The notes: generated from the sequence alone by a model not told the origin. Numbered from the stretch's first letter, positions 20,769 through 33,005 are shown. The stretch: 64,000 nt of DNA from Calliopum simillimum (GCA_951812925.1 OX638371.1:79617697-79681696); one strand, 5' to 3'. Program-made: numbers and translations.

Positions 20769-22079
20769 GTATCGATATGTATTTAACTAAGCATATAATG
20801 CAGCAATGTACCTTTATGCTTGTTTTTGAAGTAAATAAATATTTATGAATTTTTGTTTTTTAAAAAAGGCGTGAATTGCTTAATAAAATGTACCTGCTTT
20901 AAGAAATTGTTCTTTTTTAAATAAAATATCTTTGTAGGGGTGTAGTAGGGGTATATAAGACAAAATATTAGGAATTTTTAATACAAAATTCTGTTCTATT
21001 TACGAAGAAAACAAAATTCATACAAATCCCGAAAAATCCCGGGATCCCGGGATTCAAAAATTTGTAATCCCGAAATCCCGGGATCGCAAAAAGTCCAAAA
21101 ATTGGAATCCCTAGTGTATACTATTTTGACATCTTTAATATTTTTTGATTTTTTTCTACAATTTTGTAAAGTTTGTCTTTGATATTCGATGTGTTTCAAA
21201 AACTTTTTTTTTAATCCTTTCGATATTCTATAACTTTTTTGATATTTTTGAATACTTTTCAGGTTTATTTACTGTTTACTAAACTATTTGTGACTTTGCA
21301 ATTATTTTCTATGATTTTTGGAGTTTTGATATGTTTATATTTTTTTCTATGTCAATCAAATTGAATACTTTTAGGCAAAAGATATGATTTGCATTGTATA
21401 AATCATTGTCATTACATTAGGCTGACCATTTTTTTAATCGTCCAATGCGGGACATGGAAAATTTATTTTTTTATACTTAAGAAAAAACGTATTCTTTTTA
21501 AACACAAGTAATTTGAATGTACAAGCCACTTCTATTTCTGTTCCTACAATAAAACCTCTTTATAAACCAACATGAATGTTTCACTAAAAATATTATAGAT
21601 TAAAATAAAAAAAAATTAAGCAAATGATTTACAGCGTCTTCAAAAAATGTTTTTTGTTTTTTTTCTTTGTTTTTGTTTTTCCACCTTATCATAAGGCTTT
21701 TATTTATTGAAGTTTCCTTAGTGGTTCATTGATTGCAAATTGCCTACATGAATAAAAAATAGGATAAAAACTTTATGCTACGTTTATTATGAAAATTAAA
21801 GTAAAAAGGAGTACAATAATGCAGGTGTTGCCAGTTATTTTTTTATTGCGAAAAGTGTTCAATGGATAACACGAACTACCACCCGATCAAGTAAATTTGT
21901 CAATTTCTTGTCATTGTATCAGAAATGTATATCAAAAATGGTCAGCTGCTGGTATACAATTTTTGTATATCTTTTTGATATACTTTTGATTTCATTGAAA
22001 AATATGTTATATATGACGTTTTCGTTTGTGGATTTTATGGAAAGATGACTATGCAAGACAAACTCGCAGCCAATTTTAG

Positions 22080-22820
22080 TGAAGACTAGCCGTCTTTGCC
22101 CGCTTCGCTGGGCATGTTTGTTTTGTTTTTTGATTCCCAATAGCTTAGAAGGTATACAGGGATAAAATTTTGATTCACGCCACTGCCACGTCACCTATAA
22201 AAACTTAAGTATTTTGAAAAAGTTAATTTCATTTCAAACCATTTTAAAAATTGGCAATGCCATAGCTGGAGTGTCCCAGGGAAACATCAATTAAGGCTTG
22301 TTGATAGTTTGCTTTAGATTTTTTCTAGATATTCTTCGTTTTGACTATGAAGCCTTCGTATGACCTTCGGGATCCATCGGGTGTTCTAAAAAACTACCAG
22401 TTGAAGTTTATTGATGTTTCACCATAGATTTTTTCCCTCTCGCATACCTAGATATTCTTCGTTTTGACTATGAAGCCTTCGGGTGACCTTCGAACACCTT
22501 CGGTTGCCACAAAAAACTATCACTTAAAGCTTGTTAATAGTCCGCCATAGATTTTTTTCTTCGGCAAACTTCGGGTATTCTAAAAAACTATCAATTAAAA
22601 CTTGTTGAAAGCTTGCCATAGATATTTTTCCTCTAGTGTACCTAGATATTCTTCGTTTTGACTACTAAGCCTTCGGGTGGTCTTCGGAAACCTTCGTATA
22701 TAGCATAAAAACATTCCCACACCTAATATTTACTCATTTCCAAATTTTCAGCTCAATTGGACGAATGGTTTCTGAGTGATAATGCTTCAGACACACAGTC
22801 ATTTTTATATATATAGAAGA
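22080..22820 (+). repeat. Probable retroposon-like insert within the hAT element
   Basis: Starts with a GC-rich hairpin GCCCGCTTCGCTGGGC near 22098. It ends with CAGACACACAGTCATTTTTA and a TATATATAG tail, an end I associate from memory with some insect retroposons. In between is a set of tandem units (22290-22690). No reading frame or TSD supports a firmer call. Confidence 0.4.
22290..22700. repeat. Tandem repeat, unit about 150 bp, about three copies
   Basis: Units share CTAGATATTCTTCGTTTTGA, CTATGAAGCCTTCGGGTGAC and the pattern CTAAAAAACTA followed by TTGTTGATAG. Copies start near 22320, 22445 and 22635 with internal deletions in the middle one. Confidence 0.7.
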
Positions 22821-23405
22821 AGTGAATTTTTTCATGAAATTATTGAAAAGCACACATATATAATTGAGTACAAAAAAACCGACACATCATTCATTTGCTG
22901 CATGCGGGCGATTTCTAAAAACTTGTAGCCGACGATCAACCACAATATTGCAAAATTTCGCTGTTATCTGCGTCCCTTTAGTTATCAGACTCAAAATTGG
23001 TTATGTCAATTTTGTATCAGAAATGGATATTAAAATGATATACAATTTTTGTGTATCATTTTGATATAATTTTTTGATATCTGTTTTTGATATCATTTTG
23101 CTATCATTTTGATATACGCAACGCGTTGCATTCCATATATCACTGTGATATCCTTTTTTATCAAAAATAAGTATGTCACTGATAAATTTTGGACATCATT
23201 TTGATATATTTTTGATATACTTTTCGTGATTGGGCATTAACAACAATTTCATTTGATTTTGCACGATTTTATTTAAATTCAAATTTGGTTTGCAATATTC
23301 CTAATAAAAGATTCATATTACAGAAAAAATCTATACGATGAGCGTCCATCTTAAATGCGGGACTGTCCCGCGAAATGCGGGACGGTTGGTCACCCTACAT
23401 TACAT

Positions 23406-24540
23406 TGTCTTCACTTTAAAAAAATTTTTAAAAACATATGTAAATAAAGATTTTTTACAATGTTAAAGCGAATCAGAAAATTATATTTTTTTATGTCAGC
23501 CTTAAAAAATAATTTTGTTTTTTATCAATTAAAAATTCAAACGAAAAAAATTCGCTAGAAACTTTCATAAAAATATTATGTTATGAGAAAACTATTTTCG
23601 AAAAAGTTATGAGCTTGAAGTACTAAGCAAATAAGCAGTGCTACCTTGTGTTTTATTTAAATGATGTTTGTTTTAGGAGCAGTCAAACACTCACACACAC
23701 ACGTGCACTCATTTACTTTCTCATTCATTCACTCACTTGTCTTTTAATGAAACAAAACTTTTGCAATGCTTTGCATGTTAATTGCATTTTCAGCCATTTG
23801 CAGGCACAACAAACTATACACTGCACAAAACATACACAGACAGATGTGTAAGTGCACTCACACTACACATATACATACACATACTAATGTATGCTCGCAT
23901 ATGCATGTATGCATGTCTGTGGCAAAACAACCATCAACAACAGCATGGTTGGTTCAACTTTTAACTTTCAACATCAACATTCAACGTCATCACATTCATA
24001 AAGTGCGCTTCCGGTTTGAATGCCAGGCCGCATCCGGTGTAATTTTATTACTATACGCTGCAAGTTGCAGCGTAATGTCGCTGTTGCTGCTGCTACTGCT
24101 GCAACTTGAAGCCTGTTGTCAGCAATGCTGTCAGTTGTACTCTCAGTTCTTTTAATGGCCGCTCCGCATGTGTGTGTATGTGTAAGTGTATATATTTGTG
24201 TATGTTTTAACATTTTCCATTGTGGTTGTCACAAAATAATTAAATGACTTTTTATTATTGTTGTTGCTGCCATTGTTGCTGTTGTCGTTTTTGTAGTAAC
24301 GTAAAAACTTGTTGTCGTCATATGAATTGTTGTAAAACATTATGTTTTTCGTTTTATTGAAAATTATATTTGCATTTCCTTTTTAATGATGATGCAAAAT
24401 AATTTTTTTACGAACTCAACTTGCAAGCTGTTGCATTTAAAATGAAAAATGAAAATAAATAAATGCATTTGCAGCTGCAACTTTTCTGCAAAATGCAAGG
24501 CAAAAACCTGTAAAAGTTGCGTTATGACTGGATTATGCTG
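23406..24540. other. Low-copy intronic sequence with microsatellites
   Basis: (CA)n tracts near 23690-23705, ACACATACA repeats near 23860-23890, CTG/TTG triplets near 24080-24102 and 24255-24290, and GTGTATGTG near 24172. Typical fly intronic simple repeats. No gene or element end. Confidence 0.5.
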
Positions 24541-24584
24541 GGCTTTATGAGTTCAGGATTTTGAGATATTCTTGTTTTAAAGTA

Positions 24585-25080
24585 AAAACTAGCTGTATTT
24601 TGAGCATTTTGCTTTGAAGTGCGCAATATGGCCATTTGGTCACTTGGTCATGGATTACAGGAACATGCAAGAATTTCGATGAAATTAAGTGTGATATGAG
24701 TACGTAGAACATAAAACAATTTTTGAAACGGTACATCGGTTTAGTGTAGTTTCTTTTTCCTTATTTCTGAATTTATTCCTTGAAAATAAGGACTTTTCAT
24801 ACTAAGAACCCAATACGGCTACTTGGTCAACTGGTAATGGACCACTGGAACATAAAGGGATTCCAATGAAACCAAATGGGATACATAAACTAGTGTTTGA
24901 AACAATATATCCGATTAGTGTAATTTCTTCTTCCTAAAACCAGAATTTTATCTTTGAAAATTAGGACTTTTTATACCAATGACCCTATGTGGTCACTTGG
25001 TCATGTGGTCATTGGTCACTGGAATATGAATATGCGCTAATTGAACTGAAAGATTATCAGGAGAGTGGGTTCCATCGATC
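24585..25080. repeat. Degenerate tandem repeat, unit about 200 bp, three copies
   Basis: Three successive copies (from about 24600, 24805 and 24990) share GGCCATTTGGTCACTTGGTC or its variants, CACTGGAACAT, ATTCCAATGAAACC and GAAAATAAGGACTTTT. A fourth fragment (CGTTTGGTCGTACTTGTA) lies near 25302. Function unknown. Confidence 0.65.
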
Positions 25081-26368
25081 ATAGGACAACTTTTATAACG
25101 ACACATCGATGAAACTTAACAATTTTTTCAAATAAACTTGCAAAAACTTTACAAAAACCAGTTTTGTTCTGAATTGAGTATGTGTATTGGCCTAAGAGGT
25201 AGAACCAAAAACCGTTTGAGATATCCAAAATATTCCAACGAATTTTTCTTGTTAGGCCCAAATAAGCTTGTGTTCTAAATTTCACAAAAAAATTTCAACG
25301 GTCGTTTGGTCGTACTTGTACAGGGTCTTGCGGTATGGGCTAATGGCCAACGTTTGATTAATCGAACACTAACTTTGACTCACCCATCAAACTTCTGGAG
25401 GGGGCTGGCGAAGTGGTTAATAGTATTTTCGAACAGCCAATAGATCAAAATAATATTTGACACTATTTTTCTGATATCATTTACTTTCATAGCTTAAAAA
25501 ATGATTGAAAACGGACTAATTGACTGTTCGATTACACTGTGGAACAAAATTATATTGTTAGTAACTTTTGAACCAATATCGACTACCCCAATTTTTTTTC
25601 TGGAATATAGTTTCTTGACAAGTGGAGAGTGCACACATATTTTTTATAGTTTTCTCAAAGGCGGAGAAGTTGCTTTATTTTTTTGTATATATTTGAAATA
25701 GGGATTATCAATAATAAATGAAAAATTTTGGTCCAAAACAAAAATACCATTTTATTCCCCGACTTATGGTTGATATTTTCCTAAAAAAAAAACATTTTAA
25801 AAAACCTGTACTAGTTATTACAAAATATAGTTTTGTTAAAGCCTTTTTTACATTTAATATCTTAGGTGGCTCACTTGAGAAATTTTTGCCCAAATGCCAC
25901 ATATACGTATATTATATCAAAGTGTTCGTATGGATCTCGGCTATTGGTTCAAAGGCAGAACCTGTATATAAATCCACCACTCGGGTGATTTCTATTGAGC
26001 CGAATGTCATAAAGGCGGAAAATATAACTTTTTTGGAAATTTTGTGCTCTGACTTGCAAAAATGCATCTAAAAGGACTGATTTGGTAGTAAAAGTGTAGA
26101 TATGGACGAGGCAAACAAAACCCCTCCACCAGATGTAATAAAACTTTGCTTACGAGATATATCGAAAAAACCACATAATTCAAGGTGCAAAACTCAAACG
26201 GCCTTTTCTCGAAAATTAGAGCTAACTTGAACAAACTGTATTTTATTTTGGCCTATATTTTCACCCCGCAGCGTCAGATCCGAGTAGCTTTTTGACGACA
26301 AAATTTTGTTCCAGTGTTATTTGTTATAAAAGCAAAATCACATAACCTGTTTCGACACAAACACAAGT
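25081..26368. other. Decayed repetitive intronic sequence
   Basis: The block with TTTCGAACAGCCAA (near 25430) and CTGATATCATTT.CTTTCAT.GC near 25470 recurs near 49425 and 51420, so it belongs to a dispersed family. No coding domain is recognised in the short frames. Confidence 0.4.
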
Positions 26369-26539
26369 TAAGGACTGCATTCGATAAAATTCTCCGACAC
26401 ATTTTATCCAATAACTTGTTTTCAAATTACTCAATTCGAAATTTTTTTCGCAGTAGGCTTTGAATTAAATGTACCAAAACTATGGTTTTCAAATGTTGTC
26501 TCTAGTCAGTCATATTTACTTAAAAATGGCAAACGAGCT

Positions 26540-27506
26540 ATAAGTTCGAAAGCCTATAATTAAAATTTCTGAAGACCGCCCGAGGTAGGCTACCAATAGA
26601 ATTGCTAGGTATAGCAAAGTTAATGCGAAATTGTAATCGAGAGTTCTGAAAAAATTTAAGGAAGACTTGGATGTCTTTCGAAAGCCAGGTTCCGCAAAAG
26701 AAAAAGGCATTCGTGACCAAAACAAAAAGTAGAACTTCGTCACAATTTTGAAGAGAATCCAACATTTCATGCAGAAAACTGGCACAGAAGGTAAAGTGTT
26801 CCGAGTTTTTAGTTCACAAGGCCAAAAAGGAGGTTAGTTTGAAGACATTTAAGGTACAAAAAGTTTCTGACAGAAATGCTATGAAGAACACAAAAGCAAA
26901 ACAGCACGCCATAAAATTAAAAATTAATTTTTTTCCAAAAATTAAAATGCTGCATCAAGGACGACGAAACGTATGTCTTAGCCAATTTTATGCTACTTCC
27001 AGGAAAATTTTACACTGTAGACTCGCGGTGGAATGCGGACGAAAAGCTTAAGTCAAAAAAGCTGTCAAAATTTTCTCGTGAGTTCTTGGTTTGGCAAGCA
27101 AACTGCAGTTGTGGCAAAAGGAGCAATTCTTTTGTAACCACTGGAACAGTAAACTCCGAATTCTATGCTTGGAAAAAAAACTTAAGTCTTTCCTACGAAA
27201 GCATTAAGTTTCCACTTTCTTTTGGCCAGACCATCTTGTCATTATAGTAAATTGGCCTTGGAGGGGTACTCAAGAAATAATATGATTTTGGTGCCTCGTG
27301 AAGCAAATCCTCAAAACTGTCCAGAAGTCTGGCCAATTGAAAGATACTGGGCTTTGGTCAAAAAGGAGATAAAGGCAATAAAAAAAGTTGCCAGGGATGC
27401 TAAAAATTTTCGAGAAAAATTGTGTTTAGCAGCTAGAAAGTTATCAAATAATACCATAAAATCCTTAATGGAAGGAGTGTCAGAAAAGTTACAGAAAAAT
27501 TTGTAA
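26540..27506 (+). pseudogene. Tc1/mariner-like (DD37E-type) transposase remnant
   Basis: Recognisable blocks are: RIQHF-like and KVQKVSDRNA (DNA-binding end, about 26760-26880), FYTVDSRWNADEKLK (near 27010), SREFLVWQANCSCGKRSNSF (near 27075-27135), WPD at the second catalytic aspartate (about 27226), then SCHYSKLALE, YSRNNMILVPREANPQNCPE and PIERYWALVKK carrying the catalytic glutamate. Stops break the N-terminal half, and a small deletion causes a frameshift just after the WPD aspartate. The spacing to the glutamate fits DD37E if about four lost bases are allowed for. Inactive. Confidence 0.82.
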
Positions 27507-27543
27507 AAAATTGTAAAAACAAATATTATTAAAATTCTAGATA

Positions 27544-28769
27544 GGGGAGGGGGGGCTAGTGTGGACAATTTTTATATAATTACAAAATTATATATGTAAA
27601 TATATCATTTTTGAAATAAAGTAATTTTTAGCGATTACTTATACCTCTTGCCTTCATAATTGCATCAATAGTTATGATTTTTTATTTTCATAAATGCTTT
27701 ATTAATGCATTTTAAAAAGAGCTTACATTTGTCCACACTAGCCCCTTATACGGGGCTAGTGTGGACAACCATTGATTTAACTGGGGGCTAATGTGGACAC
27801 CATAAGAACCTTGCTAATTCATACAAAAACGTTAAAAAAGAGTTCAGATACATGTTTATTCAAGAAAATAATGATGTAATACAAATAATACTACAAATAA
27901 AAGATTAACTGCTATCCCATGTTGTATTTGGAGAAATTTATATCAAACTTCATATAACTTGCTGATCGAGATGTTCCCGGCAGCTGTTGTGCTTGTGGCA
28001 GCTTAGCCACTATTTCATTTCGGTGAATTTGGCTGGTATCCGGTATATCGGGATACTTGAATCTATCGTTCTTTCTTTTTAGAAACGTAATGTTGAAATC
28101 TTGAGAACCGTGGACCGTGACAATTTGGCCAATATAAAATACTTTTTCTCCATGTTGTTTCAAACTTCATATAACTTGCTGATCGCGATGTTTCCGACAG
28201 TTGTTGCAGCTTTGCCACTATTTCATTTCGGTAAATTTCGCTGGTATCCGATAAATCGGGATACGTGAATCTGTCGTTCTTTCTTTTTAGTAACGTACTT
28301 TCTTGGAACGGCTTTTAGAAAAGGTCTGACGATTTCTGGAGTCATTTCAGCTGCTGCGGACATGTCCACACTAGCCCCATTTCAGTTGTCCACTCTAGCC
28401 CCTTCATGTCTTTTTAAACAAAAATATTTTTTTTTAATCTTACGGTAAAGTTCTTCAAAAATAATTTCAATGGTTTAAATAAACACTATTTTAAGTTGTA
28501 TTATCTATTAACACTACAGCAAAAGAATAATTAGTTTAAAAGTATCACTGAAATTACGAAGCAACAAAAAAATTACTTTTTGCTGCTTAAAACACGTTCG
28601 GTCACGTTATCATGGAAAGCTGAACTGTCAACAAATGAATTTTTTTCTGGTGATGCAGAGTGCAAATACCAACTTGAAAAATATAAAACAGAAACAAAAA
28701 ATTCATAACGGCGCGAGAATTTGAACTTGTCCACACTAGCCCCCAGTCCACACTAGCCCCCCCCTCCCC
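27544..28769 (-). mobile_element. TA-flanked nested element with CTAGTGTGGAC motifs
   Basis: The ends are GGGGAGGGGGGGCTAGTGTG on the left and its inverse (one extra C) on the right, with TA on each side (27542-27543, 28770-28771), which fits an insertion of the IS630/Tc1/pogo type. The motif GTCCACACTAGCCCC or its inverse occurs at least eight times inside (near 27556, 27729, 27755, 27781, 28361, 28391, 28727, 28747). A minus-strand coding relic lies at 27912-28163. It inserted into the 3' flank of the mariner-like element. Confidence 0.72.
27912..28163 (-). pseudogene. Transposase C-terminal domain relic (pogo/jerky-like, tentative)
   Basis: 83 codons reading EKVFYIGQIVTVHG, ITFLKRKNDRFKYPDIPD and EIVAKLPQAQQLPGTSRS. 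The pattern of an I-G-Q-V strand, an F-L-R/K-R-K strand, a K-Y-P-D-I-x-D turn and a final I-V-x-K-L-P recalls the small C-terminal domain of some arthropod pogo/jerky-type transposases. The family assignment is from memory and tentative. The same segment is repeated in direct orientation at about 28160-28300, a local tandem duplication. No catalytic domain remains. Confidence 0.5.
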
Positions 28770-28891
28770 TACGTTTTAAAAATTGTAATAAAATGGCGGT
28801 TCAAGAATAAGTCTAACTTTTAAAATCGAACTACTAGTTCCAGAGATTTTTTGAATTTTGTATCGGACAATTTTATCGAACGCAGTCCTTA

Positions 28892-31014
28892 TTTGCTTTT
28901 GATTTTTTTATCGAATATGCGTATGGGGCAAAAGAGGACTCAGACGACGATATCTCTTTTTTAGCTTTGAAGTATTCAGTATTTTTTTACCAATTAGTAA
29001 TTTCCTAAAAATGTAAAATTTGAGTATTCGGCGAAATAATACTCAGCCAACGTCGATTTGTTGGTTATTATCGACTTTTTCTCGAAGTGTCGATATTTCT
29101 TTAAAATTTGCAGCCGACTTTTTTTGCTTTACATAATAATACCCGGTTCTGTAATACAATAATATTTTTCACTCCATTAGGCAAAGAACAAACTCTAAGG
29201 ATTTCGATAATATTGTCCGATTTGAAAAATTACTAACATATTCTGAGTTTTCTTTAAATAATTGGGAAACATTTTTTATTTTTTTTTTTTTTTTCATCTC
29301 CATAAATTTATATTATTTTGTAACAATTCGACTCTTTTCGGTCCCTCCAAAAGCTATTCATACTACATATACTTCACTACACCTTGTTTCGACCACTAAT
29401 AAATTTATAACATGTAATTGATAAGCGTCCTTGAGAAAACTATCAATGGTTTAAAAAGGAAAGTGTTAGCAAATTGAAAAACTTTTAAGCTTAAAGATGT
29501 CATCAAACTTAAAAGACTTTTTGTTAAAGTTTTATCCCAACCATATGAGCCTTTGTGTTTTTACCTTTTTCACGCAATTATCTCTTTGAACCGCTCCCAA
29601 AGGAGATAACTTGCAGCATAGAGATACAAAGAGAGAAAAAAAAAACTTAACCATAATGACATAGAAAATGTGAAGGTTGCTAAAGTAAGATAAATAACGT
29701 GTCAAAGGTCACATAAATCCTTGAGATTGTTAATTTTTTTTTAACATAATTTTTTTTTCTTTCTGCTAAAGTAGCTACAGTTTTCATATCCAAAAAGGGG
29801 ACACAAAAAAAATGTACCAAATACATATGACCACATAGAAAAAAATTTTAGAAATGGGAAAAAACTTTCCATACCCTTGAGCATATGAACATGAGAGCAG
29901 CTAATGTCCACGTTGCGTTCATTCGTTCTGTAGTATGAGTAATAAAAATGTGAATCACTGAGGTCAGCGCAAATACTCACGAGAATAGAAAGAGAGGAAG
30001 AGGAAAAAAATGCAAACTAAAGTACCACATGGTACCTACTCAAAAGCCAAGGACATTCGTGCCAGCGACCAATGGCCTGTAGAGCCGAGATGAGCGCTAA
30101 GCAATCAAAAAGTTATTTTCACTACACACAGAGAGTTTAAAGTGGGCAATTTGTTATTTTATTTCCAAGCTGAATTTGAGCTTACAATTTTTATGCCTCT
30201 CTGCATCGATGAAGAAATGGGGAAAACATCGAAATCAAGCGCTTCACTTCTTTTCAGCGATTCTCAAAGCGTTTTTTGTTTTTCGCTTCTGTTTTTGCAG
30301 TGTTTCGTATTATCAATTCAATCTATCTATCATGGCGTTTTGCTTCTGTAGTTTTTTTTCTGTAGTACAAATTGTATTTTTTTTTTTCAGTGTACAATCC
30401 TAATAATAGTGGCGAAAAAGAAATCATGAACGTAGTTAAGCTCACATGTGAAAAAAAAAGAAACTCCCAGCAGGCTCAGCGAAAAGCATGTAGGCACAGT
30501 ACAAGCGAATGTAGGTACTCTACTATGCTTTATACTCAAAGATTTTTTTTTTGTTTTGTGAAGCGCTTAACGAATTTAGAGCTTGGCCGATATCTACGTC
30601 TAGCTGGCAGGCTTATCCTGCATGGACACAAAAAAAAAAAAAATAAAAAAAAACAAAAAACTAAAGAATCTTCATATCCCTAACGTGCCAAAAATGCTTT
30701 TCATACGCTTATTGCACGATTACGCATTCAAGCCGAGCAAAATAAAGCAGCCAGAGCAGCAAGAATAGTAGCAGCAAGTAGAAATTTGAGGTACACTGAT
30801 AAAAAAAGTTTTCATCTTTAAATTAGGCTTCTTAATATTTTTCGACATGTTCAACACATAACGTTTTTTTTTCAAAACTTTAAGGATTTTAGTGATGTAA
30901 GGACATTTCGAACTATTTTCCAAAAACACAACGTTCTTCAAAAATGATGATGAGAAGTTACAAGAGCAAAGTGAAGAAAACTTGTACTGTTATACTCGGA
31001 TATAAAATAGACCA
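28892..31014. other. Low-copy intronic sequence
   Basis: AT-rich, with poly-T near 29280, poly-A near 30630 and scattered simple repeats. Frames near 30142-30683 and 30720-30941 show no domain. No RNA or element end recognised. Confidence 0.45.
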
Positions 31015-32135
31015 CGACGATTTTGTATGAAGAAAAATAAAATCATCTCGATACCGACTCAAAAGTTAGAGGGACAGACACTTAGAAACGATAACTGCAT
31101 TATTTTTTTTTTTTTTTTCATTCTTAGAAAAACCAAAGGAGCACTTTTGATTCTACTGAAGGCCTATTTTGGCTAAAAGAACACGTCTTTTGGTCATAAA
31201 TTTTTTATTTTTTTTCATTAGAAAATGGATACCCAAGAGTACTTTAGAAATAAATATTATGTTCTTATAAGAATGCTTAAAAATTATAAATTTTTTTTAG
31301 AGATATAGATAATATTTGCATCCCAAAATCGATTTTTTTTACGTTTTTCAATTATGCGGTCAAAAAAACAATTTTTTACTTAAAAGCAAGGCATCTAACG
31401 AAAAAAGTGTTTGAGGCCAAAAATGCTTAGAATTGTCCAAAGAACACGTGTCATTTTTTCAGAATTTATTTTTTATTTTTTTAAAAAATTTATCAAACTG
31501 AGTTTTCAGCTGTTAAGCTCACGTTTGTCAGAAAAATGATAGGTTTACTTAAAATCAAGGTATCTACGGAAAAATTTCATACAACATAAAATGCTTAGAA
31601 TCTTTCAAAGAATTGGTGTGAATTTTTTTCAGAATTTTTTAGAACTTTTTTTCATATTTTATTTTTTTGACCACGATTTGAAAAATTATAAAGTATCTTT
31701 AAAAATTCTGAACAAATTCAAACGTATTTTTTTGGCAATTCTAAGCATTTTTGGCCTTATACAATTTTTTCATTAGATGCCTTGCTTCTGAGTAAAAAAT
31801 CGGTTTTCCGACCACGCTATTGAAAAACGTAAAAAAATCGATTTTGGGAACCAAATATTATCCATACCCCAAAAAAAAATTTTAAACGCCAGAATTTTCG
31901 CAAGAACATAATCTTTATTTCTAAAGCACTCTTGGGCATCCATTTCCTGATGAAAAAAAAAGTTATCACCAAAAACCATGTTTTTTTTTAGCCAAAATAG
32001 GACTTCAGTAGAATCAACAGTGCTCCATTGGTTTTTCTCAGAATGAAAAATAAAATAAATAAAAAAAATAAAAAAACATGATGCAGATATCGTTTTTAAG
32101 TGTCCATCTAACGTTTGAGTCGGTTTCGGAATGAA
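31015..32135. repeat. Large foldback (palindrome), family F1 copy B
   Basis: The arms, about 31015-31440 and 31740-32135, are inverted copies. GACTCAAAAGTTAGAGGGACA faces GTCCATCTAACGTTTGAGTC in shortened form, GATTCTACTGAAGGCC faces GGACTTCAGTAGAATC, and GCAAGGCATCTAACGAAAAA faces TTCATTAGATGCCTTGC. The inner words (GGCATCTAACGAAAAAAGTG, AATGCTTAG) are shared with 13790-14480. Extensive hairpin potential; no protein. Confidence 0.8.
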
Positions 32136-32274
32136 TCTAAATTTCGACCCTGTCTAACGTCCAGTATTTTTATTTGGTCGTAATCTTGCTTTTGAGCTGT
32201 GCACAGTATTCATGCTCGGAACCTTTATAAACATATTTCATTAAAACAGTTTTCGAGATCTAATGTGATGTAAA

Positions 32275-33005
32275 AAAAAGTGACACAAAAATGTGACACA
32301 AAAATGCAACACAAAAATGTAACACAAAAATGTGAAACGAAAATGTGTTGTAAAAATAAGACGCCAAAAAAGCGTCACAAAAATGAGATGCCAAAAAAGT
32401 GTCTCAAAAATGAAATGCCAAAAAAGTGCTGCAAAAATGAGATGCCCAAAAAATTTCGCGAAAAACTGTTGCAAAAATCTAATGCCAAAAAATTGCCGCA
32501 ATCATGTGACTCAAAAAAATAAAAATAACACGTTAAAAAAAATCCCAAAAATGTGACACCAAAAAAATATCGTAAAAATGAGACACTAAATAAATTTCTC
32601 AAAAATGAGCCGCTTAAAAAGTGATGCCAAAAAAGTGTCCCAGTAATGTGACTCAAAAAAAAGTGCCACCAAAAAGAGACGCCGAAGTGACACAAAGTGA
32701 TTCCAAAAACTAAAATCTTAAAACATGTCTGAAAAAATGTTGTAGAAATAAGTAGCTTAAAAATTTTAGCAAAAATTTGGTCACCAAAATGAGACGTCGA
32801 AAAAGTGTTGCAGAGTGAGACGCTTAAAACGAGTCGCAAAAATGAGGCTACGAAAAAGTATCGTAAAAATGTGACGCCAAAAAAGTGTCAACAGAAATTG
32901 GATGTTTAAAAATTGTCGCAAAAATGCCAAAGCAGTATAGCAAAATCATACGCTAAAGACGTGTCGGAAAAAAGTGTCGCAACAATGAGACTCAAATAGT
33001 TTCGG
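32275..33005. repeat. Minisatellite, unit about 20-21 bp
   Basis: About 35 drifting copies of AAAAATGAGACGCCAAAAAAG and GTGTCGCAAAAATG-type words. The A-rich unit lacks stops and gives spurious Lys/Asn-rich and Phe/Leu-rich frames on opposite strands; none is a gene. Confidence 0.85.

Larger units (their letters stand above)
18545..21113 (+). mobile_element. hAT transposon, decayed, TSD GTGTATAC
   Basis: The 8-bp GTGTATAC is present on both sides (18537-18544, 21114-21121). The ends are TAGGGATTTC... and ...GGAATCCCTA. Just inside both ends lie clusters of TCCCGGGATCCCGGGA-type palindromes, the most GC-rich motifs in the region. A transposase relic runs on the plus strand (18764-19786). A smaller terminal-inverted-repeat element (19882-20768) and a piece of the GC-box repeat sit inside. 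Confidence 0.9.
21418..23397. mobile_element. Non-autonomous hAT element, TSD CATTACAT
   Basis: CATTACAT flanks it at 21410-21417 and 23398-23405. The inverted ends are TAGGCTGACCA and TGGTCACCCTA, with subterminal AATGCGGGAC motifs at both ends. TAGGGTGACCA-type ends with 8-bp duplications are seen in several hAT families. No transposase is recognisable. The interior carries two blocks rich in TATCAAAATGATATAC-type palindromes (21925-22000, 23008-23230), which look like subterminal repeats, and a foreign block (about 22080-22820). Confidence 0.87.
26371..28889 (+). mobile_element. Tc1/mariner-superfamily transposon (ITmD37E-like) with nested insert
   Basis: Inverted ends AGGACTGC(A/G)TTCGATAAAA TTCTCCGA-like are flanked by TA (26369-26370, 28890-28891). 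Removing the nested 1.2 kb element (27544-28769) leaves about 1.3 kb, the normal size for this superfamily. The interior carries a plus-strand transposase pseudogene ending at 27506. Confidence 0.85.

Noticed and set aside
24545..25080. Possible CRISPR-like array
   Set aside because: Repeats are about 200 bp, degenerate and in an insect genome; they are ordinary tandem duplications.
32241..32839. Phe/Leu/His-rich and Lys/Asn-rich overlapping frames
   Set aside because: They arise from translation of a stop-poor 20-21 bp minisatellite on both strands.
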